Positions 5,233 through 11,709 of a stretch of DNA of 12,495 nucleotides are shown in pieces. The notes below the pieces were generated by a model that ran no database searches, was not told the origin of the DNA, and saw nothing but the letters and a program-made list of their open reading frames with translations. The stretch covers positions 1 through 12,495 of the forward strand of contig JANNHP010000134.1 in NCBI GenBank assembly GCA_031404455.1, written 5' to 3'. Source of the stretch: JANNHP01 sp031404455 (lineage in GTDB: Bacteria > Planctomycetota > JAJSAM01 > JAJVHW01). Both the position numbers and the translations under genes were made by a program. Position 1 is the stretch's first letter. Every line of letters starts with the position of its first letter.

Positions 5233-7151
5233 CTCCTCCGCGCCCCTTTCCTCCCCGGCCGATACCCCACCGTCCCCCGCGTCCCCGCGTCCTTCGCGTG
5301 CACGTACGTCGGTTCGTTCGCGGCCTCGCGTTTCGCCGCGAGCGCCTCCGGCGGCGGCTTGTCGGGGATGAGGCACTGCTTGCCGTTTCCGATCAGATCG
5401 CGGCGGCCGGCGTCCACCAGCGCCTTGTGCACGGTGAACCAGTTGCGCGGCTCGAAGAACTGCATCAGCGCGCGCTGCGTCATGCGGTCGCGGAGCTTCC
5501 TCACCGTCTCGACGGGCTTCATCGTGAGCGGGTCGATGCCGGTGAAGTAGATGCACGTCGCGATGTCCATCGGCGCGGGGATGAAGTCCTGCACCTGACG
5601 CGGCCGGTAGCCGTGGCCCTTCAGGAAGATCGCGAGCTCGATCATGTCCTCGACGGCCGAACCCGGGTGGCTGGCGATGAAGTAGGGGACGAGATATTGC
5701 TCCTTGCCCGCGCGCTCGCTGGCCGCGCGGAACTTCCCCTCGAACGTCTCGAACTCGCGGTGACTCGGCTTCTTCATCAGCGCGAGCACGCGATCCGACT
5801 GGTGCTCCGGCGCGACCTTCAGGTGACCGCCGACGTGGTGCGTCACGAGTTCCTCGATGTACTCGTCGTCGAGGTTCGCAAGGTCCATGCGAATGCCGGA
5901 CGCGATGTGGACGCGCTTCACGCCCGGCACGGCGCGCGACTTCCGCATCAGCGAGATCGTCGGCTTCTGGCTCGTCCCGAGGAGTTTGCAGACCGTCGGG
6001 TGGATGCACGAGAGCCGCTTGCAGACGGCCTCCACCTCGGGCCGCGTGCAGCGCATCTTGTACATGTTGGCCGTGGGCCCGCCGAGGTCGCTGATCGTGC
6101 CCTTGAAGTCCGGCTCGGCCGCGATCGTGCGGACTTCTTTCAGGATCGAACGCTCGCTGCGGCTCTGGATGACGCGCCCCTCGTGCATCGTGATCGAGCA
6201 GAACGTGCAGCCTCCGAAGCAGCCGCGCATCACCTGCACCGAGTCCTTGATCATCGTGTGCGCGGGGATCGGCTCGGTGTAGCGCGGGTGCGGGCGGCGC
6301 GTGTACGGCAGGTCGTAGATGGCGTCCATCTGCCGCTCGGAGATCGGCAGGCACGGCGGGTTGACGACGAGCACCCGGTCGCCGTGCGCCTGCGTGATGC
6401 GCTTCGCGTTGAAGGGGTTCGTCTCGTGATGGAACGTCCGTGTCATCCGCGCGAACGCGAGCTTGTCGCTCGCCACTTCCTCGAAGGACGGCAGCGCGAT
6501 CGTGTCGCCCGGCCAGTGCGGGAGGGTCTCCTTCGCGCCGAGTAGATACGCCACGCCGCGGAGATCGCGCGCCGCGGCCGCGGGCTTCCCCGCGGCGAGT
6601 CGCTCCGCGATGGCGACGATCGTCTCCTCGCCCTTGCCGAACGCGAGGAGGTCCGCCTTCGACGGCACGAGCATCGACGGCCGGACTTGCTCGCTCCAGT
6701 AGTCGAAGTGCGCGATGCGCCGCAGCGACGCCTCGATGCCGCCGATGACGACCGGCACGCCGGGGAAGGCCTCGCGGCAGCGCTGCGCGTACACGGGCGT
6801 CGGACGGTCCGGGCGCAGGCCGATCTTCCCGCCGGGCGAGTAGGCGTCGTCGTTGCGGCGCTTCTTCCCCGCCGTGTAGTGGTTGATCATCGAGTCCATG
6901 TTCCCGGCGGAGACGGCGTAGAAGAGCCGGGGACGGCCGAGCGCGCGCCACGCGTCCGCGCTCTTCCAGTCGGGCTGCGCGAGGATCGCGACCTTGAAGC
7001 CCTTCGACTCGAGGACTCGGCCGAGCACGGCCATCGCGAAGCTCGGGTGGTCGACGTACGCGTCGCCGGTGACGAAGACGACGTCGGGCGCGTCCCAGCC
7101 GCGGGCGCGGACCTCGTCGGCGGTCGTCGGGAGCCAGAGCTTCGATGTCAC
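5229..7151 (-). CDS. ygiQ: YgiQ-family radical SAM protein (UPF0313)
   Basis: A 640-aa radical SAM protein of the YgiQ family. The N-terminal UPF0313 region includes VTGDAYVDHPSFAMAVLGR at 27-45, SAGNMDSMINHYTAGKKRR at 81-99 and VVIGGIEASLRRIAHFDYW at 134-152. The radical SAM cluster motif is CFGGCTFC (Cys311, Cys315, Cys318), followed by a TIM-barrel region with LGGPTANMY and VAPEHQS. The C-terminal DUF3362-like part has YFTGIDPLTMKPV and GNGKQCLIP. The family's reaction is not established. The start is GTG at 7151: an in-frame TAA lies 12 codons upstream with no better start between, and GTG..LWLPTTADEVRARGWDAPDVV matches where homologues begin. No clear Shine-Dalgarno sequence is seen. It is divergent from the surface repeat gene and overlaps DUF4304 by 4 nt. 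The end is basic and low-complexity. Confidence 0.95.
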   Translation of the reverse strand: MTSKLWLPTTADEVRARGWDAPDVVFVTGDAYVDHPSFAMAVLGRVLESKGFKVAILAQPDWKSADAWRALGRPRLFYAVSAGNMDSMINHYTAGKKRRNDDAYSPGGKIGLRPDRPTPVYAQRCREAFPGVPVVIGGIEASLRRIAHFDYWSEQVRPSMLVPSKADLLAFGKGEETIVAIAERLAAGKPAAAARDLRGVAYLLGAKETLPHWPGDTIALPSFEEVASDKLAFARMTRTFHHETNPFNAKRITQAHGDRVLVVNPPCLPISERQMDAIYDLPYTRRPHPRYTEPIPAHTMIKDSVQVMRGCFGGCTFCSITMHEGRVIQSRSERSILKEVRTIAAEPDFKGTISDLGGPTANMYKMRCTRPEVEAVCKRLSCIHPTVCKLLGTSQKPTISLMRKSRAVPGVKRVHIASGIRMDLANLDDEYIEELVTHHVGGHLKVAPEHQSDRVLALMKKPSHREFETFEGKFRAASERAGKEQYLVPYFIASHPGSAVEDMIELAIFLKGHGYRPRQVQDFIPAPMDIATCIYFTGIDPLTMKPVETVRKLRDRMTQRALMQFFEPRNWFTVHKALVDAGRRDLIGNGKQCLIPDKPPPEALAAKREAANEPTYVHAKDAGTRGTVGYRPGRKGARRR

Positions 7152-7230
7152 GCAGCCATCGTGCGCGGGAGCCGACGCCGCGAGTTACGATTCCTCGGCA
7201 GTCGGGACCGGGCAGCCGGGTGGAAGTCGA

Positions 7231-7238
7231 GAGGAGAG
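7231..7238 (+). promoter_or_regulatory. Ribosome binding site of the repeat-protein gene, in a 90-bp divergent gap
   Basis: GAGGAGAG lies 3 nt before the ATG at 7242 (AGGAG is 5 nt away), the clearest Shine-Dalgarno sequence in the window, and it fixes the start. The rest of the gap (7152-7230) must contain promoters for both ygiQ and this gene. A weak TACGAT at 7186-7191 is the only -10-like element on the plus strand, without a recognisable -35. Confidence 0.75.
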
Positions 7239-7241
7239 GCC

Positions 7242-9761
7242 ATGCAGCACCGTCGATGGATGATGCTCGCTGCGATCGCAGCGGGCGCGATGACGGACGC
7301 CGGGGCGACCGGGACGATCGACAGCACCGGCGCGGCGATCGCGGCCGGGACGAGTCCGGGGATCACCGGGACCGTGCTGGTCGATCCGTGCGCCGAGGGC
7401 GGCGCTCCGCCCGCGCTGCCGCCGATCGCCCCGCTCGGCACGATCGGAGCGATGACGAACCTTCCCCCCGCGTTCCCCGGCGGCGGGACCGGGGCCGACG
7501 GCGCGTTTCGGGCGACCACGAACCAGTCCCTCCCGGGCGGGACCTACAACTTCACCACGTACGACGTCGACGCCGGGGTCACCGTCACCTACTCGGGCGC
7601 GGTGACCATCCGCGCGACCGGCATCATGTTCATCCAGGGCCACGTCGTGACGACGGCCGCCGCTGCGCCGATCACGCTGCGGTGCGCGGCCAACCTCGCG
7701 CTCGGCGGGGACTTCGGTAATCCCGGTTCGGTCCGCACGAGCGGCACGGCGAGCCCGATCGCGATCGGCGTCCAGCAGTCGATCTCCTTCTACTCCCAGG
7801 TGGTCGTCTCGGCGACGAGCGGGAACGTGTCGATCGTCTCGCACGGCGACGCGACGCCCGGCAACGGCACGATCTCGCTCGACCGCGCGCGGATCCGGAC
7901 CACCGCGGGCGACATCTCGATCCAGGGCGAGGAACTCGGCATCGCCAACGGGACGGAGATCGACGCCACGGACGGCGACGTCCTCGTGCAGGCCTACGGC
8001 GGCGGATCGACGTTCGTCAGCTCGTCGTTCGCGCGGACCGGCCACGGGCGAGTCGTCGTCGAGGTGATGACGTACCTGCGCCTCTTCTACGGATCGTTCG
8101 CGTCGTCCACGTCGGGCGACGTCTTCGTCAGGTCGTTCGGCGAACGCGTGGAGTTCATCAGCCAGTCCTACGCGGCGGCGTACGGCGGGAACGTGACGAT
8201 CGGGGCGGCGCAGTACGTGACGTTCACGGAGTCGAGCTACGCGCAGACGGGGCAGGGCGGCGACATCGACGTCACCGCGTTCGGCGGCGACGTCTGGATC
8301 GAGCCCCCGCAGGTCGACGGCTGCGCGTACCTCGTCTCCGGAGGCGGCATCTCCGTCGCCGCCTCGGGCAACGTCTTCCTGAACGGCGACAGCTACTTCA
8401 CCGCCGACGCCGGCGACATCGTGGTGCGCGCGATCGGCGGGGACGTGTCGCTTTCGAAGTCGCCGGCGATCATCGCCGCGGCCGGCGCGATCGACCTGCG
8501 CGCCTTCAACGCGATCGTCGCCACGGACACCGAAGTGTTCCCGGTGGCGCCCAAAGCCGCGCCGGGCAGCACCATCACGCTCGACGCGAACTCGATCGCG
8601 CTGTCGAGCGGGGCGGGCGGCATCGACGTGCCGCTGGAACGCGCGACGGCGCGGAGCGGTCCGCTCACGGCGATCAGCCAGGGACCCGTCGCTGTCGGCG
8701 GGGCGTTCACTTCGGAAGGCGACATGACGCTCGCCTCCTGCGACGGCACGGTCGACATCGTCAGCGCGACGCTCCGGACCGAGGACCGCCCCGGCGCCGC
8801 GGCCGTCTCGGGCGACATCCTCGTCGCGTCGTACGCGGGATCGTCCGGCTCGATCCTGGCCGCGAACGCGATCGTGCGCAGCGGCGACGCGCCGGGTGCG
8901 AGCGGGAACGTCACGGTCGCCGTCTACGACGCGGCGTGGGGGACGGTCGTCGTCGACTCGTTCTTCCTCCCGAAGAAGGTGGCGTACAAGCGCAACGCCG
9001 CGGCCCCGGCGCAGAGCGTGTTCAATGCGTCCGGGTTCTTCGACACGGGCTCGAAGGTCGTCGACCTCACCGCGGCGGCGACGCTGTCGGTCGGCGGCTT
9101 CGACATCCCGGTGCCGTCGCTCACGGCCTCGAAGAACGGGCGCACGTTCACGTACCAGGCGGGCGGCGTGAAGTTCGTCGTGGTGAAGAACCCCTTCGGC
9201 TCGTCGCGGGCGAAGTTCCGGCTCACCTACACGGGCGACCTCGGCGCGAGCGTGCCGACGAACGGGAAGGTCCAGTTGCGATTCGCGAACGACGCCGTGG
9301 ACGGAAGCTGCGAGGTTCTCCTCGAGAACGGCGGCTTCCGAATCGGTCGAAAGCGCGGCGCCCTCTCGAAGCCGAACGTCTTCGTCGTGCGCTCGCACGC
9401 CTTCGTCAACGGCGGCGGCAGGGATTCGCTCGCGATCATCGTGGGTCTCGCGACCGGCGGCGTCACGCCGGCGACCGCACCCGAAGTGCGCGTGCAGTAC
9501 GGCTCGCTCCTCACCTCGGCGATCCCGGCCACGTCATTCGTTCGCAAGGGCGACAGCTTTGTCTTCAAGGGCGACATCGGCGGCATCACCGGCGTCACGC
9601 TCGACTTCCTCCGCGAGCAGGTGACGATCGTCGGGAAGAACCTCGACCTCGGCACGTTCCCCGCCGGACAGAGCCCGCTGACGATCATCGTCGGCGTCGG
9701 CACGGACGACCGGGGCGTGGCCATCCGCGTCGCACGGCAGGGAAACCTCTTGAAGTACTGA
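7242..9761 (+). CDS. Secreted beta-solenoid-like repeat protein with duplicated C-terminal domain
   Basis: An 839-aa protein I cannot name. The N-terminus MQHRRWMMLAAIAAGAM looks like a short, weak signal peptide. Residues about 80-575 consist of degenerate repeats centred on G-(D/N)-(V/I)-x-(V/I): SGNVSI, AGDISIQG, DGDVLVQAYGG, SGDVFVRSFG, GGNVTIG, GGDIDVTAFGGDVWI, SGNVFL, AGDIVVRAIGGDVSL, AGAIDLRAF, SGDILVASYAG and SGNVTVAVYD. Such alternating strands and G/N/D turns suggest a right-handed beta-helix, as in adhesins of the haemagglutinin type. Residues about 594-685 and 728-825 look like two copies of one beta domain (R-T-F-T-Y...GGV...DLGASVP against D-S-F-V-F-K...GGI...DLGTFP). There is no transmembrane barrel, LPXTG or Type 9 tail. 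Likely exported to the surface or matrix. It may be co-transcribed with the downstream lipid A deacylase gene (77-bp gap). Confidence 0.88.
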   Translation: MQHRRWMMLAAIAAGAMTDAGATGTIDSTGAAIAAGTSPGITGTVLVDPCAEGGAPPALPPIAPLGTIGAMTNLPPAFPGGGTGADGAFRATTNQSLPGGTYNFTTYDVDAGVTVTYSGAVTIRATGIMFIQGHVVTTAAAAPITLRCAANLALGGDFGNPGSVRTSGTASPIAIGVQQSISFYSQVVVSATSGNVSIVSHGDATPGNGTISLDRARIRTTAGDISIQGEELGIANGTEIDATDGDVLVQAYGGGSTFVSSSFARTGHGRVVVEVMTYLRLFYGSFASSTSGDVFVRSFGERVEFISQSYAAAYGGNVTIGAAQYVTFTESSYAQTGQGGDIDVTAFGGDVWIEPPQVDGCAYLVSGGGISVAASGNVFLNGDSYFTADAGDIVVRAIGGDVSLSKSPAIIAAAGAIDLRAFNAIVATDTEVFPVAPKAAPGSTITLDANSIALSSGAGGIDVPLERATARSGPLTAISQGPVAVGGAFTSEGDMTLASCDGTVDIVSATLRTEDRPGAAAVSGDILVASYAGSSGSILAANAIVRSGDAPGASGNVTVAVYDAAWGTVVVDSFFLPKKVAYKRNAAAPAQSVFNASGFFDTGSKVVDLTAAATLSVGGFDIPVPSLTASKNGRTFTYQAGGVKFVVVKNPFGSSRAKFRLTYTGDLGASVPTNGKVQLRFANDAVDGSCEVLLENGGFRIGRKRGALSKPNVFVVRSHAFVNGGGRDSLAIIVGLATGGVTPATAPEVRVQYGSLLTSAIPATSFVRKGDSFVFKGDIGGITGVTLDFLREQVTIVGKNLDLGTFPAGQSPLTIIVGVGTDDRGVAIRVARQGNLLKY

Positions 9762-9811
9762 GGACGAACTGTCCGCGCGCGCCGGGCCCGCTCGCGGCGC
9801 ATGCGATGGAA

Positions 9812-9828
9812 GTGCCGCGAGGCGGCAC
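9812..9828. repeat. Short perfect hairpin just before the lpxR start
   Basis: GTGCCGC-GAG-GCGGCAC forms a perfect 7-bp stem with a 3-nt loop, ending 10 nt before the ATG at 9839. In mRNA it would occupy the place where a Shine-Dalgarno sequence is expected; none other is visible. It could modulate translation, be a protein-binding site, or be coding sequence if the in-frame ATG at 9806 is the true start. Confidence 0.6.
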
Positions 9829-9838
9829 AATCCCGCCC

Positions 9839-10846
9839 ATGAACCTGGCCGGGACGATCCTGATCGCGTCGCTCGTGCCCCTCATCGCGGGCTGCGCGGG
9901 CGGAGCACTCACGGTCTACGAGGAGAACGACCTCTTCAGCGTGCGCGGCAACCGCGACGGCTACTACACGCAGGGACTGCGCGTGTCGCGCGTGTTCGCG
10001 CCCGAGGACACGCCGCACCTCGCCAAGGAGATCGCGCAGGAGTTCCCGCTCTACGACGAGGAGGCGACCACCGCGATCGGCTTCGTGTTCGGCCAGAACA
10101 TCTACACGCCGCGCGACATCACCGTGGAGGAGGCTCAGGACGACGACCGGCCGTACGCGGGCTGGCTCTACGCAGGGATCGTCATCTCCAACGCGAAGCG
10201 CAACGGCGTGGAGCGCGCGGGCGACGACAACGAGACCGTGGAGGTCGACGCCGGCGTCATCGGCGATCCGTCGCTCGCCCGCCAGGTACAGTCGCGCTGG
10301 CACGAGATCATCAACGAGAAGAAGGGTCGCGGCTGGGACAACCAGCTCGAGTTCGAGCCGGGGATCGTGGCGACGTACGAGCGGCGTCACCGCTGGCTCG
10401 CGGGCGACGAGGCGCCGCTCGGCGGCGAGTGGGACGTCATCCCTTCCTACGGCGGCGCGGTCGGCAACGTGGACACGCACGCGGGCGCCGGCGGCACGGT
10501 GCGCTTCGGCTGGAACCTGCCGCGCGACTTCGGCGTGAACACGATCTCGTCGACGGCGATGGAGACGACGCCCCGCGGCGTCGACGAGCGGCCGTCGGTC
10601 TACCTCTTCGGCGGGGGCGAGGGCCGCGCGGTGCTGCGGAACATCTTCCTCGACGGGAACACCTTTCGCGACAGCCAGAGTGTGGACAAGCACTGGGGCG
10701 TCGCCGAGGCGCGCGGCGGGATCGCGTTCCAGTGGAAGTCCGTGCGCCTCACGTACACGTGGATCACGCGGTCGTCCGAGTTCGACGGCCAGGGCGGCTG
10801 GACGCGCTACGGGTCGCTGTCGCTCGGCGTCTTCCTCGACTTCTGA
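9839..10846 (+). CDS. LpxR-family lipid A 3'-O-deacylase (DUF2219)
   Basis: LpxR enzymes are outer-membrane beta-barrels that remove the 3'-acyloxyacyl chain of lipid A. The 335-aa product shows the family blocks in order: YEENDLF at 27-33 with the catalytic Asn-Asp pair (N30, D31), DGYYTQGLRVS at 40-50, GQNIYTP at 85-91, DDRPYAGWLY at 102-111, VIGDPSLARQVQ ahead of His155 (the likely active-site His), GWDNQLEFEP near 165-174, RFGWNLPRDFG, then YLFGGGEGRAVLRNIFLDGN with FRDSQSVDK. It ends in SLSLGVFLDF, a terminal Phe as expected for a barrel assembled by BAM. MNLAGTILIASLVPLIAGC has a lipobox-like IAGC (Cys19) or may be a plain signal peptide. An in-frame ATG at 9806 adds 11 residues. It implies that the host makes lipid A. 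Confidence 0.92.
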   Translation: MNLAGTILIASLVPLIAGCAGGALTVYEENDLFSVRGNRDGYYTQGLRVSRVFAPEDTPHLAKEIAQEFPLYDEEATTAIGFVFGQNIYTPRDITVEEAQDDDRPYAGWLYAGIVISNAKRNGVERAGDDNETVEVDAGVIGDPSLARQVQSRWHEIINEKKGRGWDNQLEFEPGIVATYERRHRWLAGDEAPLGGEWDVIPSYGGAVGNVDTHAGAGGTVRFGWNLPRDFGVNTISSTAMETTPRGVDERPSVYLFGGGEGRAVLRNIFLDGNTFRDSQSVDKHWGVAEARGGIAFQWKSVRLTYTWITRSSEFDGQGGWTRYGSLSLGVFLDF

Positions 10847-10893
10847 AAGCTCGTGAAGAAACCGCGATGCGCGGCTTCTCCACGAGCTTTCAG
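10843..10893. terminator. 24-bp hairpin at the end of lpxR, candidate bidirectional terminator
   Basis: The arm 10843-10866 pairs with 10870-10893 around a 3-nt loop (ATG); 22 of 24 positions are complementary. The two exceptions (10856 and 10861) are A-C on the plus strand but G-U in a minus-strand transcript, so the folded RNA is more stable when read leftward. The stem includes the lpxR TGA stop. No T-run follows on either side, so a classical intrinsic terminator is not proven. It is placed to stop transcription between the convergent lpxR and the P-loop kinase gene. Confidence 0.55.
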
Positions 10894-10926
10894 CAGGCCT
10901 TCGGACGTCTTCGTGCGCGCGACCTT

Positions 10927-10984
10927 GGGCGCCGGTCCGTACGAGACCGTCCTGCGGACGGTCTCGAGGCGACCGTCGGCGCCC
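10927..10984. repeat. Nested inverted repeats in the convergent gap
   Basis: An inner perfect palindrome, CGAGACCGTCC (10942-10952), loop TGC, GGACGGTCTCG (10956-10966), is enclosed by an outer stem GGGCGCCG (10927-10934) with CGGCGCCC (10977-10984). Together with the hairpin at 10843-10893 it makes most of the 249-bp gap (10847-11095) strongly structured. No gene is supported in the gap; the remainder (10985-11095) holds only a weak transposase-like reading on the minus strand. Confidence 0.75.
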
Positions 10985-11095
10985 CCCTGATTGGGGCCCG
11001 TTCTCGTCCGCGCGACGGACGGCGCGGATGCCCCGCACGAGGAAGTTGCGCAGACCTCGGTTGCGCGCGATCGCGTTGACGCACCCGACCCCTAC

Positions 11096-11620
11096 TCACC
11101 GCTTCCTCTCCCGGCCGGCCGACTCGACGAACGCCCGCATCTCGGACGACGTCCGCAGCACTGCGACGAGGCCGCCGCGGCGTTCGAACTCCGCGAGCAT
11201 CGCGAGGACGCCGGGACGGCGCTGCGCGGGATACGTCCAGATCCACCGCACGAACTCCCACGTCACCCGCTCGGGGCATCCGTCCGTCATGTCGGGCCGC
11301 GAGCGTCCGCGGTGGCGGATCGCGCGGAGGATCACTCGCCGGAGACACGTCCATCGCGGCACGTCGAGGAGCACCGCGGTGTCCGCGACGGCGAGACGCG
11401 CGGGCAGCGTGCGGCCGTAGTTCCCGTCCATCACCCACGCGTCGCGGGCGAGGACGCCCGCAAGATCGGCGTCGAACTCCTCCGTCGGCGTCTCGACCCA
11501 GCCGGGCCGCCACCAGAGGCGGTCGAGATGGACGACGGGCAGTCCCGTCCGCTCGCCGAGCGCTCGCGCGAACGTGGACTTCCCCGCGCCGCCGGAGCCG
11601 AGGACGAGGACTCGCCGCAT
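11096..11620 (-). CDS. P-loop NTPase of the adenylate-kinase-like / FlaR (topology modulation) type
   Basis: The 174-aa protein begins MRRVLVLGSGGAGKSTFARAL, with a Walker A loop GSGGAGKST at residues 8-16. Next come LPVVHLDRLWWRPGWVETP at about 28-46, WVMDGNYGRTLPARL at about 62-76, a short Walker B-like strand AVLLDVPR at about 82-89, the Arg-rich LRRVILRAIRHRGRSRPDM lid at about 93-111 and EFVRWIWTYP. This order is typical of small bacterial proteins annotated as adenylate kinase or DNA topology modulation protein FlaR. Their true phosphoryl acceptor is not established. Length is usual for the group. The ATG at 11620 directly precedes the beta-strand of the P-loop fold, so an earlier start is unlikely. 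It diverges from phoH (89-bp gap) and converges on lpxR. It looks like a single-gene unit. Confidence 0.9.
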   Translation of the reverse strand: MRRVLVLGSGGAGKSTFARALGERTGLPVVHLDRLWWRPGWVETPTEEFDADLAGVLARDAWVMDGNYGRTLPARLAVADTAVLLDVPRWTCLRRVILRAIRHRGRSRPDMTDGCPERVTWEFVRWIWTYPAQRRPGVLAMLAEFERRGGLVAVLRTSSEMRAFVESAGRERKR

Positions 11621-11652
11621 CGCGGGCGAGGATACGCCCGCCCCCGTCCTTC

Positions 11653-11670
11653 CCCGGCGTCGGCGCCGGG
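11653..11670. promoter_or_regulatory. Perfect palindrome between the divergent P-loop kinase gene and phoH
   Basis: CCCGGCG-TCGG-CGCCGGG is a perfect 7-bp inverted repeat with a 4-nt centre, in the middle of the 89-bp divergent gap, 20 nt before the phoH ribosome binding site. It could be an operator shared by the two genes or a leader hairpin. TAGTCT at 11674-11679 is a weak -10-like element, too poor to call a promoter. Confidence 0.45.
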
Positions 11671-11690
11671 CTGTAGTCTCCCCGCACCCC

Positions 11691-11697
11691 AAAGGAG
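11691..11697 (+). promoter_or_regulatory. Ribosome binding site of phoH that supports a TTG start
   Basis: AAAGGAG ends 12 nt before the TTG at 11710, echoing the AAAGGA at the same distance before purA. No ATG occurs in frame until deep inside the ATPase domain, and the residues after the TTG match the PhoH N-terminus, so the TTG is the best start. Confidence 0.6.
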
Positions 11698-11709
11698 CCC
11701 GCACCGGAC

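Noticed and set aside
5298..6545. Plus-strand open frame of 415 codons opposite ygiQ.
   Set aside because: Antisense of the recognised radical SAM gene, with no independent motif.
7163..7191. TACGAT at 7186-7191 as a sigma-70 -10 box for the repeat-protein gene.
   Set aside because: Only four of six consensus bases match and no -35 hexamer lies at a suitable distance; promoter consensus for this lineage is unknown, so no promoter is called.
7185..9398. A long minus-strand open frame (737 codons) opposite the repeat-protein gene.
   Set aside because: Its product is Arg/Asp/Val/Ala-rich low-complexity sequence typical of the antisense of GC-rich genes, with no domain pattern; the plus strand has clear repeats, a signal-like N-terminus and a good ribosome binding site.
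10981..10999. CCCC-TGATT-GGGG as a third hairpin in the convergent gap.
   Set aside because: The stem is only 4 bp and shares bases with the outer stem of the nested palindrome; expected by chance in GC-rich DNA.
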